Source of the DNA: Mangifera indica
Lineage: Eukaryota > Streptophyta > Magnoliopsida > Sapindales > Anacardiaceae
Assembly (NCBI RefSeq): GCF_011075055.1
Contig: NC_058140.1
Coordinates: 6,735,488-6,799,487, forward strand
DNA: 64,000 nucleotides
Direction of reading: 5' to 3'
Of this stretch, positions 45,627 through 55,620 are shown in pieces. Position 1 is the first letter of the stretch. Every line of letters begins with the position of its first letter. The translations under genes were made by a program, and so were the position numbers. Below the pieces are notes generated by a model. That model did not search any database. It was not told the origin of the DNA and saw nothing but the letters and a program-made list of their open reading frames with translations.

Positions 45627-46500
45627 TTCGTTAAATAATTGTGGCAAATCGAAAATAGCCAATAACATACTCCTAAGAATCATGGACAATAATATATTGA
45701 CTAGACCAAATTTCAAGGATTGACTAAGGAATCTCATAATAGTTCTAGATTTTGAGAAAATAGCCTATGTCTTAAAAGTACCACTTCCCATTAACATAGC
45801 TTCAGATGCCTTTTGAGGAAGAATGAAAAATGTTCAAAACATAAATCAAGGATAATAGGAGAGCTTGAGGCTATATGCTAGCCTTAATGAATAAAGAGCT
45901 TTAAACTAAACACGAAGATGTTTCAAGTGCATATGATATCCTCATTGTCTTACAAAAGTTGTATGACGAGACTTTGAGAGTGATAGAATATGAGTTGTGC
46001 TTCACTTTTCAATATCAGACTCAAAGAAGGATTACCACCAGATGACATGTTATAAAAATGATCAACAGATAGGGCAATTTGATATATATAGGGTAGTCAT
46101 GCCAAACCACTTAAAAGTGAATCTGATTCTACAGTCCCTTCTACCTAGTTATAAACCTTTTATAACCATTTATACTCTAAACCATATAGAGTGAACTCTT
46201 TCTGAGTTTCTTAATGAACTTCAAGATTTTTATAAGCAAGGGAAAAAATGAATAAGACATGGAAATGTCTACATGGCTTCTACCAACAAGGCAAATAAAA
46301 GGCCCAAGAAGTAACAAAAAAAGGGTCCAAGTGTTGGACCTAAGAAAAGAAACTTTAAAAAAAGTGCAACCAAAACGGAAAGGAAAAGGCAAAGGGAAAG
46401 TGTTTCCATTGCCAACAAGATGGACATTGGAAGAGGAACTATCATTAATACTTGGAAAGTCTTAAAAAGAACACTAGAGCTATAATTCACTATCAAGTTA
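45627..46500 (+). pseudogene. Copia gag, family C2, broken
   Basis: Translated fragments follow copia gag order. MDNNILTRPNFKD is followed by LRNLIIVLDFEKIAYVLKVP (45,683-45,786), then DDQ..CYKNDQQIGQFDIY and HLKVNLILQSLLPSYKPFI (46,110-46,163), LSEFLNELQDF and a basic tail rich in Lys and Arg (46,270-46,400). The zinc knuckle expected after the basic tail is not recognisable. Many stops are present. Confidence 0.75.
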
Positions 46501-48004
46501 TTGAATTCAAATAATCATTCATGGATTTAGATTCAGTAGCTATATCTTTTGTATATTTTTCTATGTAGGCATTTAGAATAGTCTTTTCTTTTTTTATTCA
46601 AAGGGTGAGATCATTTTAAAGATGACAAATGGGGTAAGAGTTGTACCCGAGGTTATTGGGACTTGCCTTATATGACTATTGTTGGGTATATTTTGAAAAA
46701 GCTACTAGGAACATCATATTTAAAATTGGTTACAATATACATTTTAATGGAAATGAATGTTTCATATTTTATGAAAATGTTTAAATGGGTAAAACTATAA
46801 ATACAAATGGTTTGTATGTCTTAGAATTGAATGTCTTAGAAATGAATCACATTTCCAAGGTAAGATGACCAAATCCCCCTTTAAGAGTAAAAGGGAACAT
46901 GCTAAAAAATTACTAGAATTAATACATTCAGATATATGTGGGCTATTTAGCAGTATGGCTTGGGGAGGATTTCATTACTTCATTACCTTCACTGATGATT
47001 ATTCTTAATACAAGTATCTGACTTAATGAAATACAAATCGAATCCTTTGAAAAGTTCAAAGAATCGAAGAATGAAGTAGAAAAACAAACTAGAAAGAGTA
47101 TTAAGATCTTATGATTAGATCATAGAAGAGAATACTGAAAGAGTATTAAGATCTTATGATTAGATCATAGAAGAGAATACTTAAGTGTAACTTTTCAAGA
47201 ATTACTAAAGGACAATGGAATAATTTCCAAATTAACTTCTCCATATACACCTCTACATAATGGTGTATTAGAAAATGAGGAATCATATTTTTTCGATATG
47301 GTGCAATCAATGACAAGCTTTATGGACTTGCCAACATCATATAGGGACACACCTTCCAAACTGTTGTGCAAATCCTTAATTGAGTACTATCAAAATCTGT
47401 CTAGAAGATACCATATGAATTATGGTATTCAAAATGTCTTAATCTTAATTATATGAGAATTTAGGCTTGTCCAACTTATGTTAAAATAGTTAGAATAGAT
47501 GAGTTGGATGTTAAATCATAGAAGAGTCAGTTTCTAGAATATCTTAAAGATAGTTTAGGGTATTACTTTTACTTTCTAACTGAACAAAGAAAAATGGTCA
47601 GTAGAAATGTACACTTTCTTGAGAAAGAGTTTTTAAAAGAAAGTGATGTGGGAAGAAATATTGAACTCAAGAAGGAGTCCAAAAAGCCTTAAGCCAATAC
47701 TACTGAAACTAGATTGTACACTTAACAAAGCTTAGTATTAAATACCATAATTTTAAAATGAAGATCATCTAGAGTATTAAGATGTCTGATTAGATACAAA
47801 CTTCTTCATGAGTAAGATTTTGAATCCTTCTTAGTGGAAGAAGTAGATCATGGTGATGATTCTAAAAGTTATGAAAAAGCTATACTGGATACTGATTTAG
47901 GTAAATAGTTAGAGGCTATGAATTCTGAAACATAATCCATGCATGTTAATCAAGTTTAGACACTTGTTGATCTAATAGAAGGAATAGTTCTTATCGGATA
48001 TAAG
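46501..48004 (+). pseudogene. Copia protease-integrase-early RT, family C2, broken
   Basis: SKREHAKKLLELIHSDICGL and MAWGGFHYFITFTDDYS (46,888-47,006) give the first integrase Asp residues. SKLTSPYTPLHNGVLENEES-like text follows (about 47,226-47,283), standing where TP.LNGVAERRN is usual. Then YHMNYG (a degraded PYEIWYGK segment), FRVLLLLSN in place of YYFYDPSEQKVF, and AMNSETXSMHVNQV. The last motif is LVDLIEGIVLIGYKC at 47,965-48,004, the start of RT, where the frame ends abruptly at the junction with another LTR. All frames contain multiple stops. Confidence 0.75.
47092..47181 (+). repeat. Perfect 45-bp tandem duplication within integrase
   Basis: 47,092-47,136 and 47,137-47,181 are identical. 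Each starts GAAAGAGTATTAAGATC and ends GAGAATACT. The length is a multiple of three (15 codons), and it covers the SDRGGEYLS-like segment of the integrase. Identity of the copies within an otherwise heavily mutated gene means the duplication is much younger than the element. Confidence 0.97.
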
Positions 48005-48387
48005 TGTAGGGATTTTGTGGTCTTTGGTAACAGAATAACAAATTAAAAATTTAATTTAATGTCGAATAATCTGCAAAACCCTCTTCTAGATCATCCTTGT
48101 AGTAAGATTAATTCACAAACATACAAAACAAATATAAAGAGTTTATTAGATATATTTGTGTGGGAAGTTTCATCGTCTTTTGTTGATGAAGAAAGGTCAT
48201 GAAGAAGTCATTATCAGTACCAAACATCAACATGCTCTTTGGTATCTACACAAAGTAGTAACTATAGAGGCTCGATTGTGCTCGTGGCTTGCTAGAACCA
48301 GATGACAACTTTGTGTGTGAGAGAAAACGAAGAATATCTCTCTCTGTTGTTACTTGGTTTTAAATTATGCAATGTTATATATATTCT

Positions 48388-48475
<88 letters not shown>

Positions 48476-48829
48476 ATTTTACATGTTGTAGTATAGGACT
48501 TGGATATGTCCCAAGCGGTTTACCCATACACACCTTACACATAAGAATATGTCAGGTAGACATGACTTAGATGGGAAACATCTGCCTGGCATCTACATAT
48601 CTAGCTCGTGAAAGTTGTACACTGGGCCAATGTAATTAAAATGTGTATATTCTCTCATTAATATCTAATTAACTGTTCACCATTTTTGGCATTCAATCAA
48701 AATTAGAAGATTGCAAAATTAATGAAAATAGGTTAAAATCATATCGCAATCTTATTTTAATTTAAGATGAGTTGATATGGATTTGAGTCAATCTAACTCA
48801 ATCCTGTCAATTCTTACATACACCCAACA
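48005..48829 (-). mobile_element. Copia-type LTR, minus strand, family C4
   Basis: On the minus strand it starts TGTTGGGTGTATGTAAG at 48,829 and ends CCCTACA at 48,005, 825 bp with TG...CA ends. It is preceded by ATCTTGAGT, a degraded polypurine tract. A long TA run lies inside. It directly abuts the truncated RT of the C2 element at 48,004. No matching 5-bp duplication is seen (ATAAG against ACTCA), as expected if internal sequence follows on the right. Confidence 0.5.
48390..48473. repeat. (TA)n microsatellite, about 41 units
   Basis: A nearly uninterrupted TA run. Both strands are open across it and encode alternating Tyr-Ile. This is an artefact of the repeat and not a gene. Confidence 0.97.
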
Positions 48830-49030
48830 ACTCAAGATTATTATTCTAAGTGTTCGAAATAATCATGCCAAAAATCAAATTCTGTGAAAATGTTGTAAAT
48901 AGTAAATTTGCATACCTAGATTCAAGTTATCAAAGAAGTCCTTTCAAATACGGTGCAAGGTGTTGACGTTTGTCGTTTCCACAACACCATTTTGCCTCAC
49001 GTACTGCATTTTTATAGGAGACAAGATCTC
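48830..49030 (-). pseudogene. Copia internal remnant with integrase snippet
   Basis: On the minus strand at about 49,002-48,955 the text RQNGVVETTNVNTL matches the QQNGVVERKNRTL motif of copia integrases. Only this short piece remains between two LTRs, so the element has a very large internal deletion. Confidence 0.5.
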
Positions 49031-49933
49031 TGTATTTATGGGTTTTCTATACAGAGAGAAGAAGAAGAAATTTCTTTTTTGTTCAAAAAGATAGTGTAAT
49101 AATTATTAAGGAGGCAGTTTGGACTTTAAATAAAAGTCCAACTGTCAATGGCAATTGGTTAAAATAAATCGGATTGGGTAGACCTGGATCTAATATCTCT
49201 CACTCACACATGACGGAAGACTTGAACCAAATACTTAGCCACAGAAATCCTATAGCAGTATGTTTAATATTTGTAAATGTGTCGTGCAACCTCAAGAGCA
49301 ACCTACACTTGTGAGCTAAATACTATGCATTTGTTAGGAATAACATAGCCGCTTCAACCTAAATAAAACAAAATAAAGTGTTAGGCTCGCAGTACCCTAT
49401 ACTTACTTAATAACACTAGCTCCGTTTAATCCCTTATTTATTATTGTGTTATTTTCCTATGTATCCATGATCAAGTCCATTCTCCTATATGAGTGATATG
49501 ATCGGCTGACTAATGAACATATATAATATATATAAGTTTTCCTTTTCTACTCGAAATTTTTAATTTAAACTTAACTACTTTCTAGTCATGTTTCATAGAT
49601 TGAATTATGTGTGGCCATAGGTGTCAAGCTAAGATAGCAATACTAAGATTAAATATCAAATAACAACAAAAAGTCAAAAGGTATCAACATGAGGTAATTC
49701 TCATAAAGTCTCACACAGTGAAGGAGTAGGAATTCATTCTCTCACTACTTTAATTGGTCGTCTTGCTTATGCACACATGGTATGAATCATGTGTTACAGT
49801 GTGTATTTTCTCAAATTCCATTCACAACACTATACAGATCTTAGTTCAATCACTACACCTAGCATCTAACCTAAGTTCTTAATCATTTTCACACTTGCAA
49901 GTATTTATCCATATTAAGAACTCACATCTAACA
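49031..49933 (-). mobile_element. Copia LTR, family C3, copy A
   Basis: On the minus strand it begins TGTTAGATGTGAGTTC at 49,933. It is alignable throughout to 59,887-60,942. Examples are TGTGTCGTGCAACCTCAAGAGCAACCTA / TGTGTCATGCAACCTCGCGAGCAACCTA, ATCCATGATCAAGTCCATTCTC / ATCCATGATCAAGTTCATTCTC, and CAAGCTAAGATAGCAA / CAAGCAAAGATAGCAA. The left end is set at TGTATTTATGG by comparison and is approximate. Confidence 0.7.
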
Positions 49934-51490
49934 TTCATAACTTATTTGGATGTAGGGAATCCAAATTGGTCATTTTTAATATAACAAAATACATATCAAT
50001 TGTTGTAATTACATTTTAAAATTTAAAAAATCTCACATAAGGCACAAAATCGAAACTTTACTATGTTCCCAATCATCTTCCATGACACAAATGCTTAATA
50101 TTTTAAAATTCAGTCTAATTACGCCAATATTAATTCTAGATGAAAATTTCACTAAATTCTACCAATCTCAGAATTCTCATATTTAACAAGTATATGATAC
50201 AGTAAATGCATCATTTATTTTGACTAGGACCATTTCATCAACCTGTATCGCTCTCAGAGTCATTTTATCCATGATGAAGTCTTTATGAAATTTGTAGTGG
50301 GTCAAATACCACACATTTGGGAATAACAACAAAATGATGGATTTTCTATCATGTATTACTAAACGTTGCTTTTTAGCAAGTTGTAATGTATCCACTAAGT
50401 CCCAAAAGTCTTCTAATTCTTGTCCTAAACAATATCATTGATTACGGAGCTAATGTTCATGCATGGATATTATTAGACTATGTACTATCGCATTTCTAAT
50501 TAAGAAAGTTTGATAGATAATATCTAGTCTCAACATGCAATGTGATGGTCTTTAGTCAACAAACTTGCATAAATTAGAAACATGTATTTCAAAACACCAA
50601 TATGTGTTTTTCAGAGTCTGAATGAAGTATTACATGTCCTTATGCGCCATAGGACCTATGGAACACATTCCACATGCAAATCCGAGCTTCACATAACTAC
50701 CAAGATCTAGAAATGGTTTCACATGCCAAAACACACCGGAAAATGTTATTCATGTAGCGTCATAAGCTAAAATAAAGTCCTACACACTGAGTCAACGTCG
50801 CAATTACTTTGATGATTCATATAGAGCTTGCACGTGCCCTCACACACTGAGGCAAGCCTACATTCATGCATGTTCATGTGCCAAGATTGAATAACACATG
50901 ACGTACTTATCGAAAGTATATTCTTATATGCTTCTATGCATTCACATGTATCGGTCAAGATTGATGGTCAACCTTTGATCATTGATCAATCAACTGACCC
51001 AAGTGGGTGTTGACCATTTTGGGCTATCCTGGTTGACTCTGCAAGTTGACCCATTGACCAATAGGCTGGTAATTGAGTTTTCTCAACTTGATTTTGATTT
51101 AGATTGTAATGATGAACCCTAGTAATTTGGCTGTTAAATCAATTGCCTTCCAAAATTTTTTTGGCATTTAAACCATAGGGCTTTTAAAGCCCATTGGTCA
51201 GATGTTCGTCTTAGGCCAATGAAAACCTTAAAAGTCACTAGATTCTAATGAAACGATGGCTTGAAAGGTGCTACATGGGTCACAATTTTTTTTTACTCTA
51301 AATCCATTGATTCAAACCAAATTTGATGTGTTTTTCAATTAAAGACATGTAATACAATTTCTAACAATAATCCAACATGTTTCCCGTCACTAAATTCATG
51401 TATTTTTGGTCGAATTCAATTCGTGCCCAAAACAAATTTTAATATAATTTAATATGTCATAACATATAATATCAGAAATACTATCTTGCT
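49934..51490. other. Non-coding retroelement-flanking DNA
   Basis: No coding frame that matches a family. Composition and the TTGACC-rich stretch suggest LTR or 3'-untranslated sequence of the minus-strand copia whose RT follows on the right. I cannot place its boundaries. Confidence 0.35.
50953..51059. promoter_or_regulatory. Cluster of six TTGAC(C/T) W-box cores
   Basis: GGTCAA occurs at 50,953 and 50,966 (minus-strand TTGACC). On the plus strand TTGACC, TTGACT, TTGACC and TTGACC are at 51,010, 51,033, 51,046 and 51,054. W-boxes are bound by WRKY transcription factors. A cluster this dense in AT-rich DNA is unusual, but function is inferred only from the motif. Confidence 0.5.
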
Positions 51491-52426
51491 TTTATGTCCT
51501 TCTTGTACACACATGACTTATCTTTATTTTTGATGAATTTCAATTCTCTCAGAATTTCATCAAAATGAATGTTTCAACTCTTAGAAGCTTATTTGTGTCC
51601 ATAAATGGATCTTTGTAACTTATTTACCTTATTCCATTGTTTATCAAGAACAAAACTATCGGGTTGTGCCATATACACATCCTCTATTAGGTTTCCATTT
51701 AGGAAAGTGGTTTTGACATTCATTTGCTATATTTCATAGTCATGGTATACAGCTATTGCAAGCATAAGCTGAATAGACTTCAATGTCACAACTAGTGAAA
51801 AAGTTTTGTCATAGTCTATGTCATACTTTTGCTTGAAACCTTTTGTAGCCAGTCATGCCTTATAGGTATGCATGTTACATTCCATGTCAATGTTCTTTTT
51901 GAAGATCCATTTACATCTTACAGGTTTTACCCCTTCAAGTAGATCTACCAAAGTCTATTCTAAGTTTTGGTACATGGAGTCTATTTTAAATTTTATGGCT
52001 TTAAGCCATTTAGCAAAGTTAGGATCTGAGATAACATTTTGATAAGTCTTAAGTTCATCATCTTGAATGACTAGTACATCATCGTGTTGAGTCAAGAGAT
52101 AACCAAACCTTTTTGGCTCGCGATGTTTTGTACTAGACCTATACGACTCATGTGTATGTTGAGTTGGTTATGCAATAACCTTCTCACAATGTTTAACCTC
52201 CTGAGATGGCACATCTCTTGTCATGTGTCTGTGGTATCTTATGGTGTCTAAACTTTATCAACTTCAATCTTCCTCCCACTTGTTCTTCTTGTAATAAGCT
52301 CATTTTGCAAGAAAACTCTAATTCAAGTAATGAAGACCTTTTGCTCGTCTAGGTGGTAGAAGCAATATCCCTTGGTTTCTTTAGGATACCCTACAAAGAT
52401 ACATTTTCAGATTTATGATACCTAAC
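51491..52426 (-). pseudogene. Copia integrase C-terminus and reverse transcriptase, broken
   Basis: On the minus strand from 52,400 the text reads GYPKETKGYCFYHLDEQKVF. Then come REPKRFGYLL, SDPNFAKWLKAIKFKIDSMY, KPVRCKWIFKKNIDMECNMH, KGFKQKYDIDYDKTFS and LAIAVYHDYEI, followed by QMNVKTTFLNGNLIEDVYMA and KLQRSIYGHK, and finally IKNKDKSCVYKK at about 51,530. This is the canonical order of a Ty1/copia RT from just after integrase to before the YVDD box, which is missing. The motif QMDVKTAFLNG is altered to QMNVKTTFLNG, so a catalytic Asp is lost. There are several stops. Confidence 0.8.
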
Positions 52427-53159
52427 TTTTTAGGAGTGAGTTGGGTTAAGGTGTCTCCACTAATTGAATTCACTTATGATAATAGCTATCGGACAACCAT
52501 TTGGATGGCTTTCTATAAGGCACTTTATGGGAGAAAATGTCAATCACCATTGCATTGGGAGTATATTAGTGATAAGGATGCATTGGAAAAATCCTTAGGG
52601 CCAGAAATGACTAAAAAGATAATCGAAGATGTGAGGTTGATTCGAGAAAGGTTGAAATAAGCCCATGATTATTAGAAAAGCTATGCAGACTAAATAAGGC
52701 AAGATTTGGAGTTTGTTGTGGGTGACAAGGTCATTATGAAGACTGCCCCTTACCATCATGTGATGAGATTTAGGCAAAAAGGTAAGTTGGTGCCAAGGTT
52801 TGTGAGACTTTATGAGATCTTAGAGAGTATGGGCAAGGTCGCCTATAGACTTGTTTTGCCAACGAGTATGGAGAGGATGCACAATGTATTTCATGTGTCA
52901 TAGTTATGCAAGTATCTTTGTGACCCGACTCATGTATTAAGAGTTGAAGGTATAAAGCTTAAAGATAATTTGGTCTATGAGGAAAAAGTGGTCTAGGTTT
53001 TTGATAGACGAGTAAAACAACTTAGTAACAAACAAATTTCTTTGGTTAAGGTTCTTTGGAGGAATCATTGAGTAGAGAAGGCCACTTAGGAGGTGGAGTA
53101 AGATATGAGGCATAAATTCCCATAGTTATTTGAGTGAATTTCGAGGATGAAATTCATTT
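52427..53159 (+). pseudogene. Ty3/gypsy (chromovirus) integrase end and chromodomain, broken
   Basis: SPLIEFTYDNSYRTTIWMAF and YKALYGRKCQSPLHW (52,460-52,560) match the end of the gypsy integrase core. LGPEMTKKIIEDVRLIRERL follows. VVGDKVIMKTAPYHHVMRFR and KGKLVPRFVRLYEIL, then GKVAYRLVLP and MERMHNVFHVS (52,706-52,903), are the integrase C-terminal GPY/F-type segment. After a TAG comes LCKYLCDPTHVL and a chromodomain-like end, VFDRRVKQLSNKQISLVKVL and WRNH..EKAT.EVE (52,998-53,100). It ends at LFE followed by TGA, 12 bases before a polypurine tract. Stops at 52,658, 52,902 and later break it. Confidence 0.88.
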
Positions 53160-53172
53160 AAAGGGGGAAAAA
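53160..53172 (+). promoter_or_regulatory. Gypsy polypurine tract
   Basis: AAAGGGGGAAAAA precedes TGTAACATCC with no gap. The preceding GAGGATGAAATTCATTTAAAG is the near-invariant phrase before gypsy 3' LTRs in plants. Confidence 0.85.
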
Positions 53173-54165
53173 TGTAACATCCGCAGGTATGCTTAAGGTT
53201 ATTTTGGCTTTTTTAGTATTTTTCCTATGTGAGGTTGTGCCTAAAAAGCTTTTATGTGATTTGTGGTATGCATGACTGTGTATAAAAGGCTATATACCTT
53301 GTATAATATGGCAGAGATGGCAAAATAGTCTTTTCGCACATAGTGTGTTTTGGTCAATTTTGGCCAAGACACATGCCTTTATAATTGGGATACACTATTA
53401 TGTCTAACCAACAAATTTTGAATTCCGAGATAAGGATATGTTCCACGAGAATCTCACGACGTGGTTTTAATGTTTGATAACCAACATACATGCCCGTGTG
53501 TTTAGCAAACACACCCATGTGCGTTTGTTTAATCTGAAAATAAAAATAATCGTAAAAAAGGCAACACTCATTCTTTTTCTCGAATCTTTTAAGCCAAACA
53601 AGAGAGAAAAGAGGATTAAAAGGTACTAAAGTCACTTTTTCGCTAGGAGAGAAGTTTTTGGGAGTCGTTCAAGCCGTGGAAAAGCTAGTGTTATCGCTTT
53701 ATCAAAGTAGGTAACATGTTTTCTTGTGATATTATGTATCAAGTGTTACTGATGGTTTCAAATTGATTGAAAACATGATACTTGATGGCTTAGGTTAGTT
53801 ATATTTACATATTGATAGTAGAAGTAAGGTTGATTGAGTTTTTACATGAATATGGTTCTATTTGTAGTTAGAATTGTTTAAGTTAGGTTTAATAATGATT
53901 TCCTTTATGTATGGTTGTTTAATTTAATGTCAATAGATTGTTTGGGTTGGCAGAATGGTAGAATATTGTTGATCGAATACAACAGACAATATATGGTGGT
54001 TGTCATTGTCATGTTAATAAAGAAATAGAAAATTACACGTCTAAAGGTGGGTTTTCAATCAAGACTGGAACTTGGAAGGACCTTATCATCGAATGCCTTG
54101 AAAGTAGGTTTTGAAAGCTATGTAACAAACTTTCTTTGAAAAGACATTTAAATGAAATCAAACTT
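53173..54165 (+). mobile_element. Ty3/gypsy 3' LTR, family G1, copy 3 (interrupted)
   Basis: It starts TGTAACATCCGCAGG after the polypurine tract and aligns with copy 1 at 7,145. It contains CATGCCCGTGTGTTTAGC and related phrases. It is broken at 54,165 by a MULE end, and no continuation was identified on the other side. The upstream part of the element (gag to early integrase) is missing. Confidence 0.75.
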
Positions 54166-54587
54166 TGGAAAATTAAAATAAATGCCCATTTTGCCCCTCT
54201 TTATGCATAAAAGCCCACATTTCCTATTCCTAAACAAAAATGTCTACTTTTCAAACTTCCAAGCAAAAAATGTCCTAAATATTTTTTAAAATACCAAAAC
54301 TACCTTTCACTATTTATATATAAACTTTCACTTACATACAATTCTCATATCATTCAAACGTTCACTCTCATTTTCATTTTTACTCAATATTTGATACTAC
54401 GGGTTTGTTCGAAAAAAAATTCATATTTCTGAATTCAAATTAAAAGAAATCAATTTGTGAGTAAAAGGTATTTATACGAATTTTAACTCAAAACTTAATT
54501 TTATTTGTTAAATCTAGTTCGTATGTTATGTAAAAGGCGTATTTGGATATTTGATAATAATTTAAAGGTTAAGAAATATTAGAAAAA

Positions 54588-55500
54588 TATGGGGGCACTT
54601 TAATATTAAACAATGTATAAAAGTTTTAAATGAAATGCTAGAAAAATATTGAGATATTTTGATACAAGTCAACTTATGAGGCTGTTAAACGAAATGTTAG
54701 ATAATTATAGAGGGTTAAACGATCTTTTTGATAAATATGGGGGCATTTTAATATTAAATATTGTAAAAAGGTTTTAAAGGAAATGTAAAGAATATATAGA
54801 TGTATTTTGATACAAGACAAGATATAAGGGTGTTAAAAAATGTCAAAAAAATATGGGGGCACTACAATATTAAACATTGTAAGAAGGTTTTAAATGAAAT
54901 GTTAAAAATACATAGATACATCTCGATACAAGATAACATATAAGAGTGTTAAATGAAATGTTAAATAATATAGGGTATTTTGATATTAAACAATATAAAA
55001 AAGTTTTAATTGAAATGTTAGTAATATATAAAGATATTTCAATGCAAGACAATATATTTGGGTGTTAAATAAATGTTAAATAATTATAGGGGGTTAAATA
55101 AAATTTTAGACAAATATGAGGTATTATAGTATTAAATAGTGTAAGAAGGTTTTAACTAAAATGTTAGCAATATATAAAGATATTTTGATAGAAGACAATA
55201 TATTTCAGTGTTAAATGAAATGTTAGATAATTATAGGGGATTAAATTAAATTTTAGACAAATATGGGGGTATTATGATATTAAATAGTGTAAGAAGGTTT
55301 TAACTTAAATGTTAGGAATAGATAGAGACATTTTGATGTAAGACAACATATGAGGGTTTTAAATGAAATGTTGGATAATTATAGGAAGTTAAATGAAATG
55401 TTAAAAAAATATGGGGGCATTTTGATATTAAATATTGTAAGAAAGTTTTAAATGAAATGTTAGGAATATATAGAGACATTTTGGTAAATTAAAGGTGGTA
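54588..55500. repeat. 147/117-bp tandem repeat array, seven units
   Basis: Anchored on the phrase AAATATGGGGGCATTTTGATATTAAA, units start at about 54,591, 54,739, 54,855, 54,972, 55,118, 55,265 and 55,413. Spacings are 148, 116, 117, 146, 147 and 148. The short units lack about 30 bp containing GATAATTATAGGGGGTTA. Each full unit ends GATACAAGACAA.ATATGAGGGTGTTAAATGAAATGTTA. The array lies between the MULE left end and mudrA. Confidence 0.9.
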
Positions 55501-55620
55501 TATATATCAATAAATGGTTATTATGGATTTTTTTCTTACAAATTTTTAATTTTTCTCCAAAATTTTTCATTGTAAAATTGATAATTAGAATAACTAGTTA
55601 TGCTTTTGTTTGTTTCCAAG

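Noticed and set aside
48292..48496. Open frames on both strands encoding alternating Tyr-Ile
   Set aside because: They are produced entirely by the (TA)n microsatellite.
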